A stretch of 64,000 nt of DNA, taken from Erysipelotrichaceae bacterium (lineage in GTDB: Bacteria; Bacillota_I; Bacilli_A; Erysipelotrichales; Erysipelotrichaceae). Shown one piece after another: positions 30,836 through 41,036 of this stretch (positions are counted from its first letter, which is position 1; every line of letters begins with the position of its first letter). The position numbers were made by a program, and so were the translations under genes. The stretch is taken from NCBI GenBank assembly GCA_017515475.1, contig JAFWFS010000018.1, positions 1 to 64,000 of the forward strand. Reading direction: 5' to 3'. The notes under the pieces are model-generated. The model did no database searches. It was not told the origin of the DNA and was given only the letters and a program-made list of their open reading frames with translations.

Positions 30836-33297
30836 TCGTTGTCTTCTTCATCGTCGCCGTGTCCCATCAGGCTGACGGCGGATACATAGGTGCCTTCCTG
30901 CGGTTTGATCAGTCTAACACCCTGCGTCGCTCTGCCCATGGTCGATACCTTGGCCAGATGAATACGAATGATGATCCCGTCGCTGGTCATGATCAGACAG
31001 TCTTCGTCTCCGTTGACCGCTTTCAGAGATACTAGTTCACCGTTCTTCTCGTTGATGTTGATGGTCTTGACGCCCTTGGCTCCTCTGGAAGTCAGGCGGT
31101 ATTCCGCAACCGGTGTCTGCTTGCCATATCCTTTCTTGGATACGACCAGAATGTTGGATCCTTCCGCATCGGTACACATGCCGATGACTTCAGATCCATC
31201 CACGTTCATGCCTTTCACGCCCGAAGCGTTTCTGCCCATGGCTCGTACGCCTCTTTCATCGAAGCGGACGGCCTTTCCGTTGGCGGCACCGATGATGATC
31301 TGGGAATCTCCAAGCGTCGGTCTGACGGCGACCAGTTCATCGTCTTCTTTCAAAGAGATGGCGATCTTTCCGTTCTGACGGATCGATTCGAATTCACTCG
31401 CTGGTACCCTCTTACACAGACCGTTCTTGGTGACAAAGAACAGATATCCTTTTACTTCCCATTCGCGGTTGATCGGTACAAGTGCTCTGACCTTCTCTCC
31501 CTTGTCGATGTTGATGATGTTGATGACAGGGATGCCTTTGGCGTTTCTGGATGCCTCAGGTACGTTGAATCCTCTGATGCGGTATACCTTTCCTTTGTTG
31601 GTGAAGATCAGCAGGTAGTCGTGGGTAGACATGGTGATGTTCTGATCGATGACGTCATCCTCGTTCAGTGCCATGCCCTTAACGCCTCTGCCTCCGCGGT
31701 TCTGCAAACGGTAAGTATCGATCGGCAGTCTCTTGATGTAGCCGTTGTTGCTTAAGGAGATGATGACATCTTCAACAGGGATCAGATCCTCGTCTTCCAT
31801 GTCGATCTCGCCTTCGATGATCTGGGTGCGGCGTTCGTCTCCGTATTTGTTCTTAATAACTGTCAGTTCGTCTTTGATGATCTGGATGACTCTTGAGTGG
31901 TTTGCCAGAATGTCTTTCAGATCCTTGATTTCTATATATAGCTCTTCCAGTTCGGTAATGATCTTTTCCCGGGAAAGTCCCGTCAGTCTTCTCAGCTGCA
32001 TATCCAGGATGGCCTTGCCCTGGATGTCGTCGATACCAAACTCCAAGTTCAGGTTATATAAGGCATCTGTATCATCTTTGGAATTCTTGATGATTTCAAC
32101 GACTCTGTCGATGTTGTCCAGCGCAATCTTCAGTCCTTCCAGAATATGCGCTCTTTTTTCGTCTTCGTCCAGATCGAACTGGGTTCTTCTTCTGATGACG
32201 GAAATCTGGTGATCGATATAGCACTGGATGATCTGTTTCAAAGACAGAAGCATCGGCTTGTTGTCGACAAGCACGTTGTTGTTGATGCCGAAGGAAGACT
32301 GAACCGGCGTCAGTTTGTACAGCTGGTTCAGTATGACTTCCGGCTGAACATCTTTCTTCAGTTCGATCTCGATGCGGATGCCGTTTCTGTCGTTGGACAG
32401 GTCTTTCATATCGGAAATGCCGTCGATGATCTTGTCTTTGACAAGCTGGTGGATTTTTTCATACATTACCAGTTTGTTTACCAGATACGGGATCTCTTTG
32501 ATAATGATTTTATGCTTGCCTTGCGGCATGTCTTCGACTTCGGTTTTAGAACGGACCATGATGGATCCTTTTCCTGTTTCGTATGCCTGACGAATGCCGG
32601 AACGTCCTACAATGTATCCTCCTGTCGGAAAGTCAGGTCCCGGGATTTTTTCCATCAGATCAACGGTTGAGATTTCCGGATCATCGATGACCGCTATGAT
32701 ACCGTCTATCGTTTCCGATAGATTGTGCGTCGGCATGTTCGTGGCCATACCGACGGCGATACCCATGGATCCGTTCACCAGCAGGTTCGGGAAACGGCTA
32801 GGCAGCGCAACCGGTTCCTGATGTCTCGCGTCGTAGTTGTCTCTGAAATCTACGGTATTCTTCTTGATGTCCTGCAGTAATTCCAGGGAAATTTTTGACA
32901 TGCGCGCTTCTGTATAACGCATTGCCGCTGCGCCGTCGCCGTCAAGAGAACCGAAGTTGCCGTGACCGTCTACCAGCGGATAGCGGTACGAGAAAGGCTG
33001 AGCCATACGAACCATGGTTTCATAGATTGCCGTATCGCCGTGAGGGTGATATTTACCCATGACTTCACCGACGATGTTGGCGGACTTGACGTGCTGCTTG
33101 TCCGGAAGGAAGCCGGCATCATACATCGCCCAAAGCACCCTTCTGTGGACCGGTTTCATGCCGTCTCTGACATCAGGCAAGGCACGGTCGATGATGACAG
33201 ACATGGAATAGCTTAAAAAGTCTTCTCTCATTTCTGAAGAGATGTTGACTTCTTTCATGTTTCCGTGATTGAAAAAGCGGTTGTCTAATTCTTCCAT
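30826..33297 (-). CDS. gyrA: DNA gyrase subunit A
   Basis: The 823-aa subunit cuts and rejoins DNA in gyrase. The catalytic Tyr lies in [11 protein letters not shown] (about 125-135). The quinolone region reads [10 protein letters not shown]: the E. coli Ser83 and Asp87 positions are Thr and Glu, which can be the natural state in this lineage and need not mean resistance. The C-terminal DNA-wrapping propeller has the GyrA box [10 protein letters not shown]. The end is acidic (DDEEDNEDE). AAGGAGG precedes the ATG, nine bases after gyrB. Confidence 0.97.
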   Translation of the reverse strand: MEELDNRFFNHGNMKEVNISSEMREDFLSYSMSVIIDRALPDVRDGMKPVHRRVLWAMYDAGFLPDKQHVKSANIVGEVMGKYHPHGDTAIYETMVRMAQPFSYRYPLVDGHGNFGSLDGDGAAAMRYTEARMSKISLELLQDIKKNTVDFRDNYDARHQEPVALPSRFPNLLVNGSMGIAVGMATNMPTHNLSETIDGIIAVIDDPEISTVDLMEKIPGPDFPTGGYIVGRSGIRQAYETGKGSIMVRSKTEVEDMPQGKHKIIIKEIPYLVNKLVMYEKIHQLVKDKIIDGISDMKDLSNDRNGIRIEIELKKDVQPEVILNQLYKLTPVQSSFGINNNVLVDNKPMLLSLKQIIQCYIDHQISVIRRRTQFDLDEDEKRAHILEGLKIALDNIDRVVEIIKNSKDDTDALYNLNLEFGIDDIQGKAILDMQLRRLTGLSREKIITELEELYIEIKDLKDILANHSRVIQIIKDELTVIKNKYGDERRTQIIEGEIDMEDEDLIPVEDVIISLSNNGYIKRLPIDTYRLQNRGGRGVKGMALNEDDVIDQNITMSTHDYLLIFTNKGKVYRIRGFNVPEASRNAKGIPVINIINIDKGEKVRALVPINREWEVKGYLFFVTKNGLCKRVPASEFESIRQNGKIAISLKEDDELVAVRPTLGDSQIIIGAANGKAVRFDERGVRAMGRNASGVKGMNVDGSEVIGMCTDAEGSNILVVSKKGYGKQTPVAEYRLTSRGAKGVKTININEKNGELVSLKAVNGDEDCLIMTSDGIIIRIHLAKVSTMGRATQGVRLIKPQEGTYVSAVSLMGHGDDEEDNEDE

Positions 33298-33306
33298 GTT
33301 CCCTCC

Positions 33307-35250
33307 TTAATAGTCCAGATTCTTAACGAAATGCGCGTTCTCAATGATGAAGTTCTTTCTTGGTTCGACTTCATCTCCCATCAGCATCGAGAATACCTGA
33401 TCGGCATCGATCGCATCTTCGATGGATACTCTTTTCAGTGTTCTGTTTTCAGGATTAAGAGTGGTATCCCACAGCTGGCTGGCATCCATTTCACCCAGAC
33501 CTTTGTATCTTTGAACGACGTATTTCTCGTCGCCGAAGTCTCTTTTCGCCAATTCAAGTTCTTCGTCCGTATAGCAGTAGCGCAAGACTTTCTGTCCCTT
33601 CTGCAGGCCGTATAGAGGCGGCATGGCTATATAGACATAACCTCCTTCGATGAGCGGTTTGAAATAACGGTACAGGAATGTCAGCATCAGCGCGGAGATG
33701 TGCTGTCCGTCGACATCCGCATCGGTCATGATGACGATCTTGTGATAACGGAGTTTGGATACATCGATCTCTTCACCAAAGCCGCAGCCGAACGCCTGAA
33801 TCATCATCCGGATCTCGGCGTTGTCGAAGATTTTGTGCATTCTTGCCTTTTCGACATTCAGGATCTTTCCTCTTAAAGGAAGAACCGCCTGGAAGTTGGA
33901 ATCTCTTCCCAGCTGTGCGGAACCGCCTGCTGAATTACCCTCAACGATATAGATCTCACAGATCGAAGGATCTCTTGAAGCGCAGTCTTTCAGTTTGGTT
34001 GGAAGGTTTCCGGAACCGAAGTCGTCTTTTCTTCTGACGCTCTCTCTGGCTTTCTGTGCAGCCAATCTTGCTTCGGATGCGGATTTGGCTTTCTCGATAA
34101 TGATCTTGGCGATATCCGGATTTTCTAAGAAATACCTTTTCAGGAAGTCTCCGAAGATCTTGTTTACAACTGTCTTCGCTTCTGCGTTTCCGAGCTTTCC
34201 CTTGGTCTGTCCTTCATACTGAGGATCGGGATGTTTCACCGAGATGATTGCAGTCAGACCTTCCTTCAGGTCGTCGTTGGTCAGGTTCGGTTCATCCTTC
34301 TTAATATAATTGTTATCCTTGGCGTAGGTGTTGATTACTCTAGATAGCGTCTGTCTGAATCCATCCAGATGCATACCTCCGTCAGGAGTAAAGATGTTGT
34401 TGCAGAAAGAATAGACTTTCTCTGTATAGGACGTGTTGTACTGGAGCGCTACTTCAACCGCGATCGAGGTGCTGTTGTCTGCACCGTCGCAGTAAAGCAC
34501 GTTTTCAAACAGTTTGTTTTCGTTCTGATCGAGGAATTCTACATACTCTTTAATGCCGCCTTCATAACAGAAGGAATGGTCGCCTTTGTGTTCGTCGTCC
34601 TTATTCCAATAGAAATCAAGTCTGATGCCTTTGTTTAAGAAAGCCATCTGGCGGATACGGTCATGAAGGGTTTTGTAGTCGTAGACGGTACCTTCTTTAA
34701 AAATTTCTGCATCGGCTTTGAAACGGACGGTAGATCCGGTGTCATGTATGTCACAGGTACCGATTTCTTTCAACGGCTGATCAACTTTGCCGCCGTCTTT
34801 AAAACGGATGAAATAGATTTTTCCATCTTTATGAATTGTTGCTTCCAGCCATTCAGATAAGGCATTGACAACGGAAGCGCCGACGCCGTGCAGACCGCCG
34901 GATACCTTATAGGCTCCCCCGCCGAATTTGCCGCCGGCATGAAGTATGGTAAAAATCGTTTCTACCGTAGAAACACCGGTCTTTGGATGGATCTCTACCG
35001 GCATTCCTCGGCCATCATCCTTGACTGTTACGATATCGTCTCCGTCGACGCTGACTTCAATCTTTTTGGCGTAACCGGCTAGCGCTTCATCTACAGAGTT
35101 GTCGATGATTTCCCACACCAGGTGATGCAGACCTGCTGAAGAAGTCGTGCCTATATACATGCCGGGTCTTTTTCTAACGGCTTCCAGTCCTTCCAAAACC
35201 TGAATATCTTCAGAAGTGTAATTGTCGTGTTGAATCGCAGTATTAGACAT
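33307..35250 (-). CDS. gyrB: DNA gyrase subunit B
   Basis: The 647-aa ATPase subunit has the GHKL fold: EIIDNSVDEALAG (about 47-59), DDGRGMPVEI and GLHGVGASVVNAL, a transducer domain, and Toprim motifs EGNSAGGSA and DADVDGQH. The length is typical. AAGGAGGAAG precedes the ATG. The start overlaps recF by 8 bp. Confidence 0.97.
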   Translation of the reverse strand: MSNTAIQHDNYTSEDIQVLEGLEAVRKRPGMYIGTTSSAGLHHLVWEIIDNSVDEALAGYAKKIEVSVDGDDIVTVKDDGRGMPVEIHPKTGVSTVETIFTILHAGGKFGGGAYKVSGGLHGVGASVVNALSEWLEATIHKDGKIYFIRFKDGGKVDQPLKEIGTCDIHDTGSTVRFKADAEIFKEGTVYDYKTLHDRIRQMAFLNKGIRLDFYWNKDDEHKGDHSFCYEGGIKEYVEFLDQNENKLFENVLYCDGADNSTSIAVEVALQYNTSYTEKVYSFCNNIFTPDGGMHLDGFRQTLSRVINTYAKDNNYIKKDEPNLTNDDLKEGLTAIISVKHPDPQYEGQTKGKLGNAEAKTVVNKIFGDFLKRYFLENPDIAKIIIEKAKSASEARLAAQKARESVRRKDDFGSGNLPTKLKDCASRDPSICEIYIVEGNSAGGSAQLGRDSNFQAVLPLRGKILNVEKARMHKIFDNAEIRMMIQAFGCGFGEEIDVSKLRYHKIVIMTDADVDGQHISALMLTFLYRYFKPLIEGGYVYIAMPPLYGLQKGQKVLRYCYTDEELELAKRDFGDEKYVVQRYKGLGEMDASQLWDTTLNPENRTLKRVSIEDAIDADQVFSMLMGDEVEPRKNFIIENAHFVKNLDY

Positions 35251-36292
35251 TTTCTTCCTCCTTTAATTCAATCAGTCTATATTTTTTATCAATGTTAAGA
35301 TTGTGTATGTCTGTGTTGGTGATGATTACCTGTGCGTTTTCCGGAATGATTCTTAGAAGTCTTTCCTGATTTTCTTTATCCAGTTCCGAGAAGATGTCAT
35401 CCAGAAGAACGACCGGGGTCTTTCCGATGTTTTCTTCGATATAGCGGATCAAGGCGAACTTGAAGGCGATGAGTGCCATTCTTTTCTGTCCCTGGGAAGC
35501 GATGGAATTCAATTCATATCCATCCATCAGGAAACGGTAGTCGTCATGATGCGGTCCGAATACCGCGTAATGATAATAATCGTCTTTTTCTTTGGTTCGT
35601 TCCAGTTCGTTTTTTATTTCATCTATTTCGCAGCATTTATCATAGATGATTCTGATTTCTGTCTGCTTTCCGGAAATCAGCGAGTATTTTTCAGAAATGT
35701 GCTGATTTATCGTCTGAAAGAATTTTTCCCGTTCTTCGATGATTGTTTTGATCAGCGGTTCCATGGATTCGTTGATCACATTCAGCAGGATCTGATCCGG
35801 TTCCAGTTCCTTCAGCAGCCTGTTTTTGTCTTTCAGCAGAGAATTGTATTTCAGAAGAGTCTGGATGTAGTTTTTAGAAACCTTACTGATTTCAATATCC
35901 AGAAGCTTTCTTCTTTCACTTGGCGACTGAGTAAACAGTTCCAGATCACTCGGTTTAAAAAGAACGGCGTTGATCCTGCCGATGAATTCGGATGTTTTTT
36001 TGACTAGATCATTGTTTATGTAAAGCGATTTGTTTTTCTTGTTGATGACTACCTTGAATGTTCCTTCATCCGCCGTCAGACTGATCCGGGCGAAGTCGCA
36101 GTCTTTCTTGATCAGGTTCTGATCTTCGGAAGTACGGTAGGATTTGGTATTGGATACAACCAGGATGCTTTCCAGAATGTTCGTCTTGCCGACACCATTC
36201 TTTCCGATGATGATATTCAGATGTGGATCAAATTCGAAATATTTTCTTGAATAATTGCGATAATCATTTAAAGCAACGGATTTTATCAGCAT
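35243..36292 (-). CDS. recF: DNA repair protein RecF
   Basis: The 349-aa SMC-like ATPase acts with RecO and RecR at single-strand gaps. Walker A is GKNGVGKTN (about 30-38), signature LNSIASQGQKR, Walker B VVLLDDIFSELD. It overlaps yaaA at its start and gyrB at its end, so yaaA-recF-gyrB-gyrA is one operon. No clear ribosome site, so translation is likely coupled. Confidence 0.95.
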   Translation of the reverse strand: MLIKSVALNDYRNYSRKYFEFDPHLNIIIGKNGVGKTNILESILVVSNTKSYRTSEDQNLIKKDCDFARISLTADEGTFKVVINKKNKSLYINNDLVKKTSEFIGRINAVLFKPSDLELFTQSPSERRKLLDIEISKVSKNYIQTLLKYNSLLKDKNRLLKELEPDQILLNVINESMEPLIKTIIEEREKFFQTINQHISEKYSLISGKQTEIRIIYDKCCEIDEIKNELERTKEKDDYYHYAVFGPHHDDYRFLMDGYELNSIASQGQKRMALIAFKFALIRYIEENIGKTPVVLLDDIFSELDKENQERLLRIIPENAQVIITNTDIHNLNIDKKYRLIELKEEENV

Positions 36293-36501
36293 ATCTGATA
36301 GGTTTTTGAGGCTACTTCTATCAAATCGTCTTTATATAGTTTTCTGCCTCTGCGGTTGTCCGCTTCATGATTAATCAGAACAGTGTTTTCCGATAGAAAA
36401 GCTTTCACTTCTCCTCCGGAAGAAATCAGATCTACAAGTTTAAGAAACTGTCCCAGTGTAATATAATCTTCTTTAATTTCTACTTTTTCAATTATCGCCA
36501 T
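36286..36501 (-). CDS. yaaA: YaaA-type S4-like RNA-binding protein
   Basis: The 71-aa product matches the small S4-domain protein found between dnaN and recF in many Bacillota (YTLGQFLKL-like start of the S4 fold, ENTVLINHEADNRRGRKLY). It is thought to bind RNA, with no proven role. AAGAGAA precedes the ATG. It is the first gene of the recF-gyrBA operon. Confidence 0.88.
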   Translation of the reverse strand: MAIIEKVEIKEDYITLGQFLKLVDLISSGGEVKAFLSENTVLINHEADNRRGRKLYKDDLIEVASKTYQIC

Positions 36502-36585
36502 ATTCTCTTAGATTATAACATTTTTGGCTTTATTTTTCTATATCAGGGCTATTACGAAAGAAAGGTGCTCTACCTAATAAAAATA

Positions 36586-36608
36586 AAAACGCGTCTTAGA
36601 ACGCGTTT
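36586..36608 (-). terminator. dnaN terminator
   Basis: AAACGCGT and ACGCGTTT pair around a 5-6 base loop. The minus strand continues in T-rich sequence. It separates dnaA-dnaN from the yaaA operon. Confidence 0.82.
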
Positions 36609-36636
36609 ATTTGGCTTAAAATGTTAAAACGTCGTT

Positions 36637-37758
36637 TTAACGGTATGTTCTGACAGGTGAAATCAATTGAATCAGGCTGTTGTCATCTTCTCTTTTGACT
36701 ACAAACGGTTTGAGTTCTCCGGAGAAATTGATCGTAACTTCATCGGAGCCGATCGCCTTGATCGCATCCTGAAGATATTTGCCGGAGCAGGATATGTCCA
36801 ACGGATTCCCTTCATAACCGATTACCCTGATTTCTTCAAATGAAGAAATGCCTGACTGGTTGGATGAAGTCAGCTCCAGCTTGTTTTCATTGATATGCAT
36901 CTTTATTGTGTTCTTGCCGTCGGCCTTGATAAACAGGGTTCTGTCGATTGCATTGATCATTTCCCTGGAAGAGATCTTTAGCTTCTGGTTATAGCTTTGA
37001 GGGATCAGTTTGGAAGTATCAGGGAATTCATCATCCAGAAGACGGGTATCGATAATCGTATTTCCGAAGATGAAAGAAATCTTCTGACGGTCGATGGCGA
37101 TCGTTACTTCTTTCTCATTTTCGATGGAATGATAGATGCTTGCGAGATATTTTGAAGGAACGGTGATGTTGAAATTCAGATCGGTATCGATATCTACTAT
37201 CTTTGAAGCAAGACGATAGGAGTCTGTCGCATTCGCATACAGTTTCCTGTCTGCAGCCTTGAGATTGACACCGGTGAGAACCGGTCTTGTTTCCTTGTCT
37301 GAACAGGCAAATGCGGTTTCGTCGATGATCTGGTTGAACAAGGTTGTTTCGAGTTTGAACGGGTTGTTGTCCCTGACATCAAAACTGATCATCGGATAAT
37401 CGCTTGCCGGGATACCGGTGATTTTGAATTCGGAGTTGCCGCCGTAGATTCTGATCAAATTGCCGTCGATCGTTTCGATGCTAATGAAATCGCTGTCGAT
37501 CTTTCTGACGATTTCCAGAATGTATTTTGAATCGATGACGATTTCGTCCGGTTCATTGATGATTAAAGTATTGTTGTCATTATTATTGATACAGGTTTTG
37601 ATTGAAATATTGGAGTCTGAAGAAACCAGTATTAAAGAATTTTCAGTTACAGTAATTTTAATGCCAGACAAAGCAGGTAACGGAGTGGTGGAGGAAATGG
37701 CTTTTGAAGATAATGTTAATGCATCCAGAAATTCTTTTTTAGCGATTTTGAAATTCAT
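36637..37758 (-). CDS. dnaN: DNA polymerase III sliding clamp
   Basis: The 373-aa beta clamp holds the polymerase on DNA. It has three similar domains and the usual ending (LIQLISPVRTYR). The ATG has AAAGGAG. It follows dnaA after 134 bp and ends in its own terminator. Confidence 0.96.
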   Translation of the reverse strand: MNFKIAKKEFLDALTLSSKAISSTTPLPALSGIKITVTENSLILVSSDSNISIKTCINNNDNNTLIINEPDEIVIDSKYILEIVRKIDSDFISIETIDGNLIRIYGGNSEFKITGIPASDYPMISFDVRDNNPFKLETTLFNQIIDETAFACSDKETRPVLTGVNLKAADRKLYANATDSYRLASKIVDIDTDLNFNITVPSKYLASIYHSIENEKEVTIAIDRQKISFIFGNTIIDTRLLDDEFPDTSKLIPQSYNQKLKISSREMINAIDRTLFIKADGKNTIKMHINENKLELTSSNQSGISSFEEIRVIGYEGNPLDISCSGKYLQDAIKAIGSDEVTINFSGELKPFVVKREDDNSLIQLISPVRTYR

Positions 37759-37892
37759 GATGGACTCCTTTGTATTAATAATCTGAATCTTATTATTATT
37801 ACTTTGTTTGAAATTGTGGAAAACTTTGAATCAGGCTTTATTTACAGTACTATTTTATCATTTTGGATGTTGAGAATAAAGTGAAGAGAAAG
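37759..37892. other. dnaA-dnaN intergenic region, candidate unwinding element
   Basis: The gap holds one TGTGGAAAA box (37815-37823) next to a run of TAATAATAATAAG on the minus strand (about 37790-37803). In B. subtilis the unwinding site with repeated trinucleotides also lies between dnaA and dnaN. The function here is inferred. Confidence 0.45.
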
Positions 37893-39242
37893 TCAGCGGA
37901 TGTTACTTTCGATCTCGTTTATGACTTTTAGATAAATCGGATCGGTTTTGATTTTCTTCTCGATATTCTCACATGCATTCATTACCGTAGAATGATCTCT
38001 GCCGCCGAATTCCTGACCGATGTCGTCGTATGTGGCATCCAGCAGCTTCCTGCACAGATACATCGCTATCTGTCTGGCGTTTGAGATGTTTCTAGTACGG
38101 TTGGCGGATGTGATTTGTTGCTTTGTGAGGTTGTAGTAATCACATACCGCCTTACGTACCGATGAAATAGCCAGTTCATTGCTGTTGTCTTTGATCTGAT
38201 CTTTAAAGGCCTCGACAGCAAGCTTTAATGAAATATGATCAGAATCTTCCTTTATCGGGAAGTTGATGGAATAAAACAGTAAACGGTTAACTGCACCTTC
38301 CAGGCTTCTGACGTCCTGAGAGAAATTGGTAGCCAGATAGCTTAAAACCTCATCATCGACAGTGAGCTGGTTGGACAGGGTGCTATTGGATATCTTCATT
38401 TTCAGAATATTGATGGATGTTTCATATTCCGGAGCCTCGATATTTACATTTAATCCCTGATTAAAACGGGAAATGATTCTGTCTTCCAGACCTTTGATTT
38501 CTCCAGGAGAACGGTCTGAAGTGATACAGATCTGTTTGTGGTTGTTTACGAGCTCATTAAATACCGTAAAGAACAGTTCGTGCGTTTTTGGTTTGTTTGC
38601 GAGGAACTGAATGTCATCAACCAACAAAACATCAAGACTGTTGAAGACGCTCTTGAACTCGTCAAAACGATTTTCCTTACTGGCTTTAAATACACCTTCT
38701 ACAAATTCCGGTCCGCTGGTAAAACCGATCTTTTTGTTTGGAAAGGATTCTTTGACTTTGTTGCCGATTGCGTTTAAAAGATGGGTTTTTCCTAAACCGG
38801 AATTGCCGTATATAAATAATGGATTATATATAATACCAGGATTTAATGCGACAGTTGTAGCGGCCAGATGAGCCTGCACATTGGATCTGCCGGTAATAAA
38901 GTTTGTAAGAGTCTGGTTCGGATCGATTTCTCTTGAAAGGAAATCGCTGCTGACAACACTCTGTCTGGAAATAACAGGAGCGCTGTCGTTCTGCTGGGTG
39001 ATGTGGATCTTCATCTTCTTGTCTAGCACCTCTTCCAGACAGCTCTCGATGATTTCCGCATTTTCAGACATGATAGAATAGTTAATGAAAGCAGGAACAA
39101 CGATCGTTGCTTCATCATTATCAAGAGATACCAGTTTGGATTCAAAATAAGGAAGAACACTCTCCGGTATCTGATTTGAATTAGCTAAATTCTTAATGGT
39201 TTTTGACCATATATCGTTTAAATAAAAATCAATCGTTGTCAT
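37893..39242 (-). CDS. dnaA: replication initiator DnaA
   Basis: The 449-aa initiator has an N-terminal interaction domain (about 1-75), linker, AAA+ domain with Walker A GNSGLGKTH (about 146-154) and Walker B LLVDDIQF, and the DNA-binding domain IV with GGRDHSTVMNA (about 415-425). The ATG at 39242 has AGG 11 bases upstream. A DnaA box at 39283 lies near its promoter, so it is probably autoregulated. Confidence 0.97.
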   Translation of the reverse strand: MTTIDFYLNDIWSKTIKNLANSNQIPESVLPYFESKLVSLDNDEATIVVPAFINYSIMSENAEIIESCLEEVLDKKMKIHITQQNDSAPVISRQSVVSSDFLSREIDPNQTLTNFITGRSNVQAHLAATTVALNPGIIYNPLFIYGNSGLGKTHLLNAIGNKVKESFPNKKIGFTSGPEFVEGVFKASKENRFDEFKSVFNSLDVLLVDDIQFLANKPKTHELFFTVFNELVNNHKQICITSDRSPGEIKGLEDRIISRFNQGLNVNIEAPEYETSINILKMKISNSTLSNQLTVDDEVLSYLATNFSQDVRSLEGAVNRLLFYSINFPIKEDSDHISLKLAVEAFKDQIKDNSNELAISSVRKAVCDYYNLTKQQITSANRTRNISNARQIAMYLCRKLLDATYDDIGQEFGGRDHSTVMNACENIEKKIKTDPIYLKVINEIESNIR

Positions 39243-39282
39243 CTTGTAAAACCTGTAGTGTGTAAGACTATCATAGCACTAT

Positions 39283-39595
39283 TTTTCCACAATTTTTATA
39301 GATTTTTTTAGGAAGTTTTCCACAACCCACAAGACAAACCTGTGTTTTCTTGACAAATATAGGCAAATTTTTAAGTTTTCCACATTTTTCCACAAAATAA
39401 AAAATGTGGAAAAAATGTTATAAAACATTCCACAACAGCAAAAAATGTGGAAAATAGTGGATAATTTTAGTTTTCCACATCGCTTTGTGTAAAGAAAAAC
39501 GGTAAAAACGCATCTAATAAAGCGATTTTATAAATATCCACTTTTCCACAATATGTTGATTGTCTAAAAAAGTGGAAGTTAATTGCTGTGGAAAA
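39283..39595. other. oriC: chromosomal replication origin oriC
   Basis: This AT-rich 426-bp gap upstream of dnaA (39243-39668) holds nine exact TTTTCCACA boxes in both orientations: starts 39283, 39316, 39376, 39386, 39471 and 39542 forward, 39405, 39446 and 39587 reverse. Near matches lie at 39426-39434, 39456-39464 (AGTGGATAA) and 39534. The E. coli consensus TTATCCACA itself does not occur exactly. No other gene lies in the gap, only the terminator at 39621-39650. Confidence 0.92.
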
Positions 39596-39620
39596 CCATC
39601 AAACATTATTTAAACAATAA

Positions 39621-39650
39621 AAAAACAACGGCATGATAACCGTTGTTTTT
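39621..39650 (-). terminator. terminator of the transporter gene
   Basis: AAAAACAACGG (39621-39631) pairs with CCGTTGTTTTT (39640-39650) around an 8-base loop. The T run on the minus strand keeps galactoside-operon transcription out of the origin. Confidence 0.88.
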
Positions 39651-39668
39651 GAATATAAATCGTGTCGT

Positions 39669-41036
39669 TTATTCCTTGTTTTCTGTAATATCTCCACGAT
39701 CTTTCAGTTCCTGAACGATCTGGGCAAATCTTTCTTCGTTCAAGGTATATTTTTTTGTATATACGAAGTATCCCAGAACAATCAGGATCAGCGGCAAAAC
39801 AAGCATGGAGTTCTTAAATATCAGCTTGCCGGTCGCATCGATCGATTCTGATGCGACATCGCCGTGCTTGATGCCGGAAAGAACCAGCGTAATGGAAACG
39901 ATGCCGGTAGCCAAGGCTCCGCCGATCTTGTTGATGAGAGGCTGAATGGAAAAAGTAATCGAATCGTTTCTCTTTCCCAGTTTCCACTGACCGTACTCGA
40001 TCGTATCGGAGATGAACATCAGCATCAGAAGCTGAATGAATGCCTCTCCGACAAAGATGACGATTGCACCCAAGGCAACCATCAGCAGAGAATGGTCGGC
40101 AAAGAAGAAGATGATATAGCCGATGACGACAATAATCGTCGATATTCCGTAGAACTTCTTTCTGTCAAACAGTTTTGAGATCCAAGGGAAAACGATCAAT
40201 GCGCCAAGCTGGGCAACGCCGCAGGCGGCCGCAAGAATCGCATACTTGTCGATGTCGCAGTAGATGTACTGCATGTAATACAGGGCAAAGTTGGTTGTAG
40301 AGACATAACCAACGGTAAACAGAGCCATTGCCAGCGTGACCCACATCAGCTGATCGTTCGCAAACAGAACGTGGAACATGTCTTTCAGCGAGGTCTGTTC
40401 CTCCTGCTTGAACTGCTCCTTGTTTTCTTTGACGCCGAGGATCGTAAACAGCTGGAATGCCAGCATCAGTACCGATACGATGACGGCCAGCGAGAAGTAG
40501 CCTTTCTCTCCTCCCCCAAGCATTTCTGTAAAGGAAGGATAGCCGACCATTACGATATACATGCCGATATTGGCACAGATCCTGGCAAAAGCACCGAAGT
40601 CTTCTCTTTTCTTTTGATCCAGCGTCAGAGAAGGCATCATAGACCAGTAGGCAATGTCATTAATGCCGTAGCTGATATCCCAAAAAATATAGGCGGCACC
40701 GAATACCAGCACATACTTCATGCCTGTAAGACCAAAGTCCGCGAACATGATCAGATAAAACACGATCGCCAGGACGCATCCCACCAGCATCGGAGGTTTG
40801 TATTTGCCCCAAGGCGACTTGATGTTGTCGATGACAAGGCCGGTGATCGGGTCGTTGAACGCATCGAAGACTCTCAGCACCGTAAGCACCAGAGAAACCA
40901 TCGCAAACGTCGTAAGCGGAAGCTGCAGGATGTTGGAAAGGAAATAGATCATGGCGTTTGCTTCAAACGCATAAAACATATCTCTGCCAACGGTTCCCAG
41001 TCCAAAGAAATACTTGTTTTTCTTGTCTTGATTCAT
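39669..41036 (-). CDS. glycoside-cation symporter (GPH family)
   Basis: The 455-aa carrier has about 12 membrane segments and the GPH signature DPITGLVIDNIKSPWGKYKP (about 62-81), with Asp residues on helix II that bind the cation in MelB. Its ATG overlaps the alpha-galactosidase stop (ATGA), so the pair imports and splits alpha-galactosides such as melibiose or raffinose. The exact sugar is inferred from the partner enzyme. Confidence 0.88.
   Translation of the reverse strand: MNQDKKNKYFFGLGTVGRDMFYAFEANAMIYFLSNILQLPLTTFAMVSLVLTVLRVFDAFNDPITGLVIDNIKSPWGKYKPPMLVGCVLAIVFYLIMFADFGLTGMKYVLVFGAAYIFWDISYGINDIAYWSMMPSLTLDQKKREDFGAFARICANIGMYIVMVGYPSFTEMLGGGEKGYFSLAVIVSVLMLAFQLFTILGVKENKEQFKQEEQTSLKDMFHVLFANDQLMWVTLAMALFTVGYVSTTNFALYYMQYIYCDIDKYAILAAACGVAQLGALIVFPWISKLFDRKKFYGISTIIVVIGYIIFFFADHSLLMVALGAIVIFVGEAFIQLLMLMFISDTIEYGQWKLGKRNDSITFSIQPLINKIGGALATGIVSITLVLSGIKHGDVASESIDATGKLIFKNSMLVLPLILIVLGYFVYTKKYTLNEERFAQIVQELKDRGDITENKE

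Noticed and set aside
30826-33297. Calling gyrA quinolone-resistant because positions 83 and 87 (E. coli numbering) are Thr and Glu.
   Set aside because: These residues can be wild type in many bacteria; without relatives no conclusion is possible.
36545-36585. A possible small RNA or second hairpin between yaaA and dnaN.
   Set aside because: Only the dnaN terminator is convincing; the remaining bases show no stable structure or promoter.
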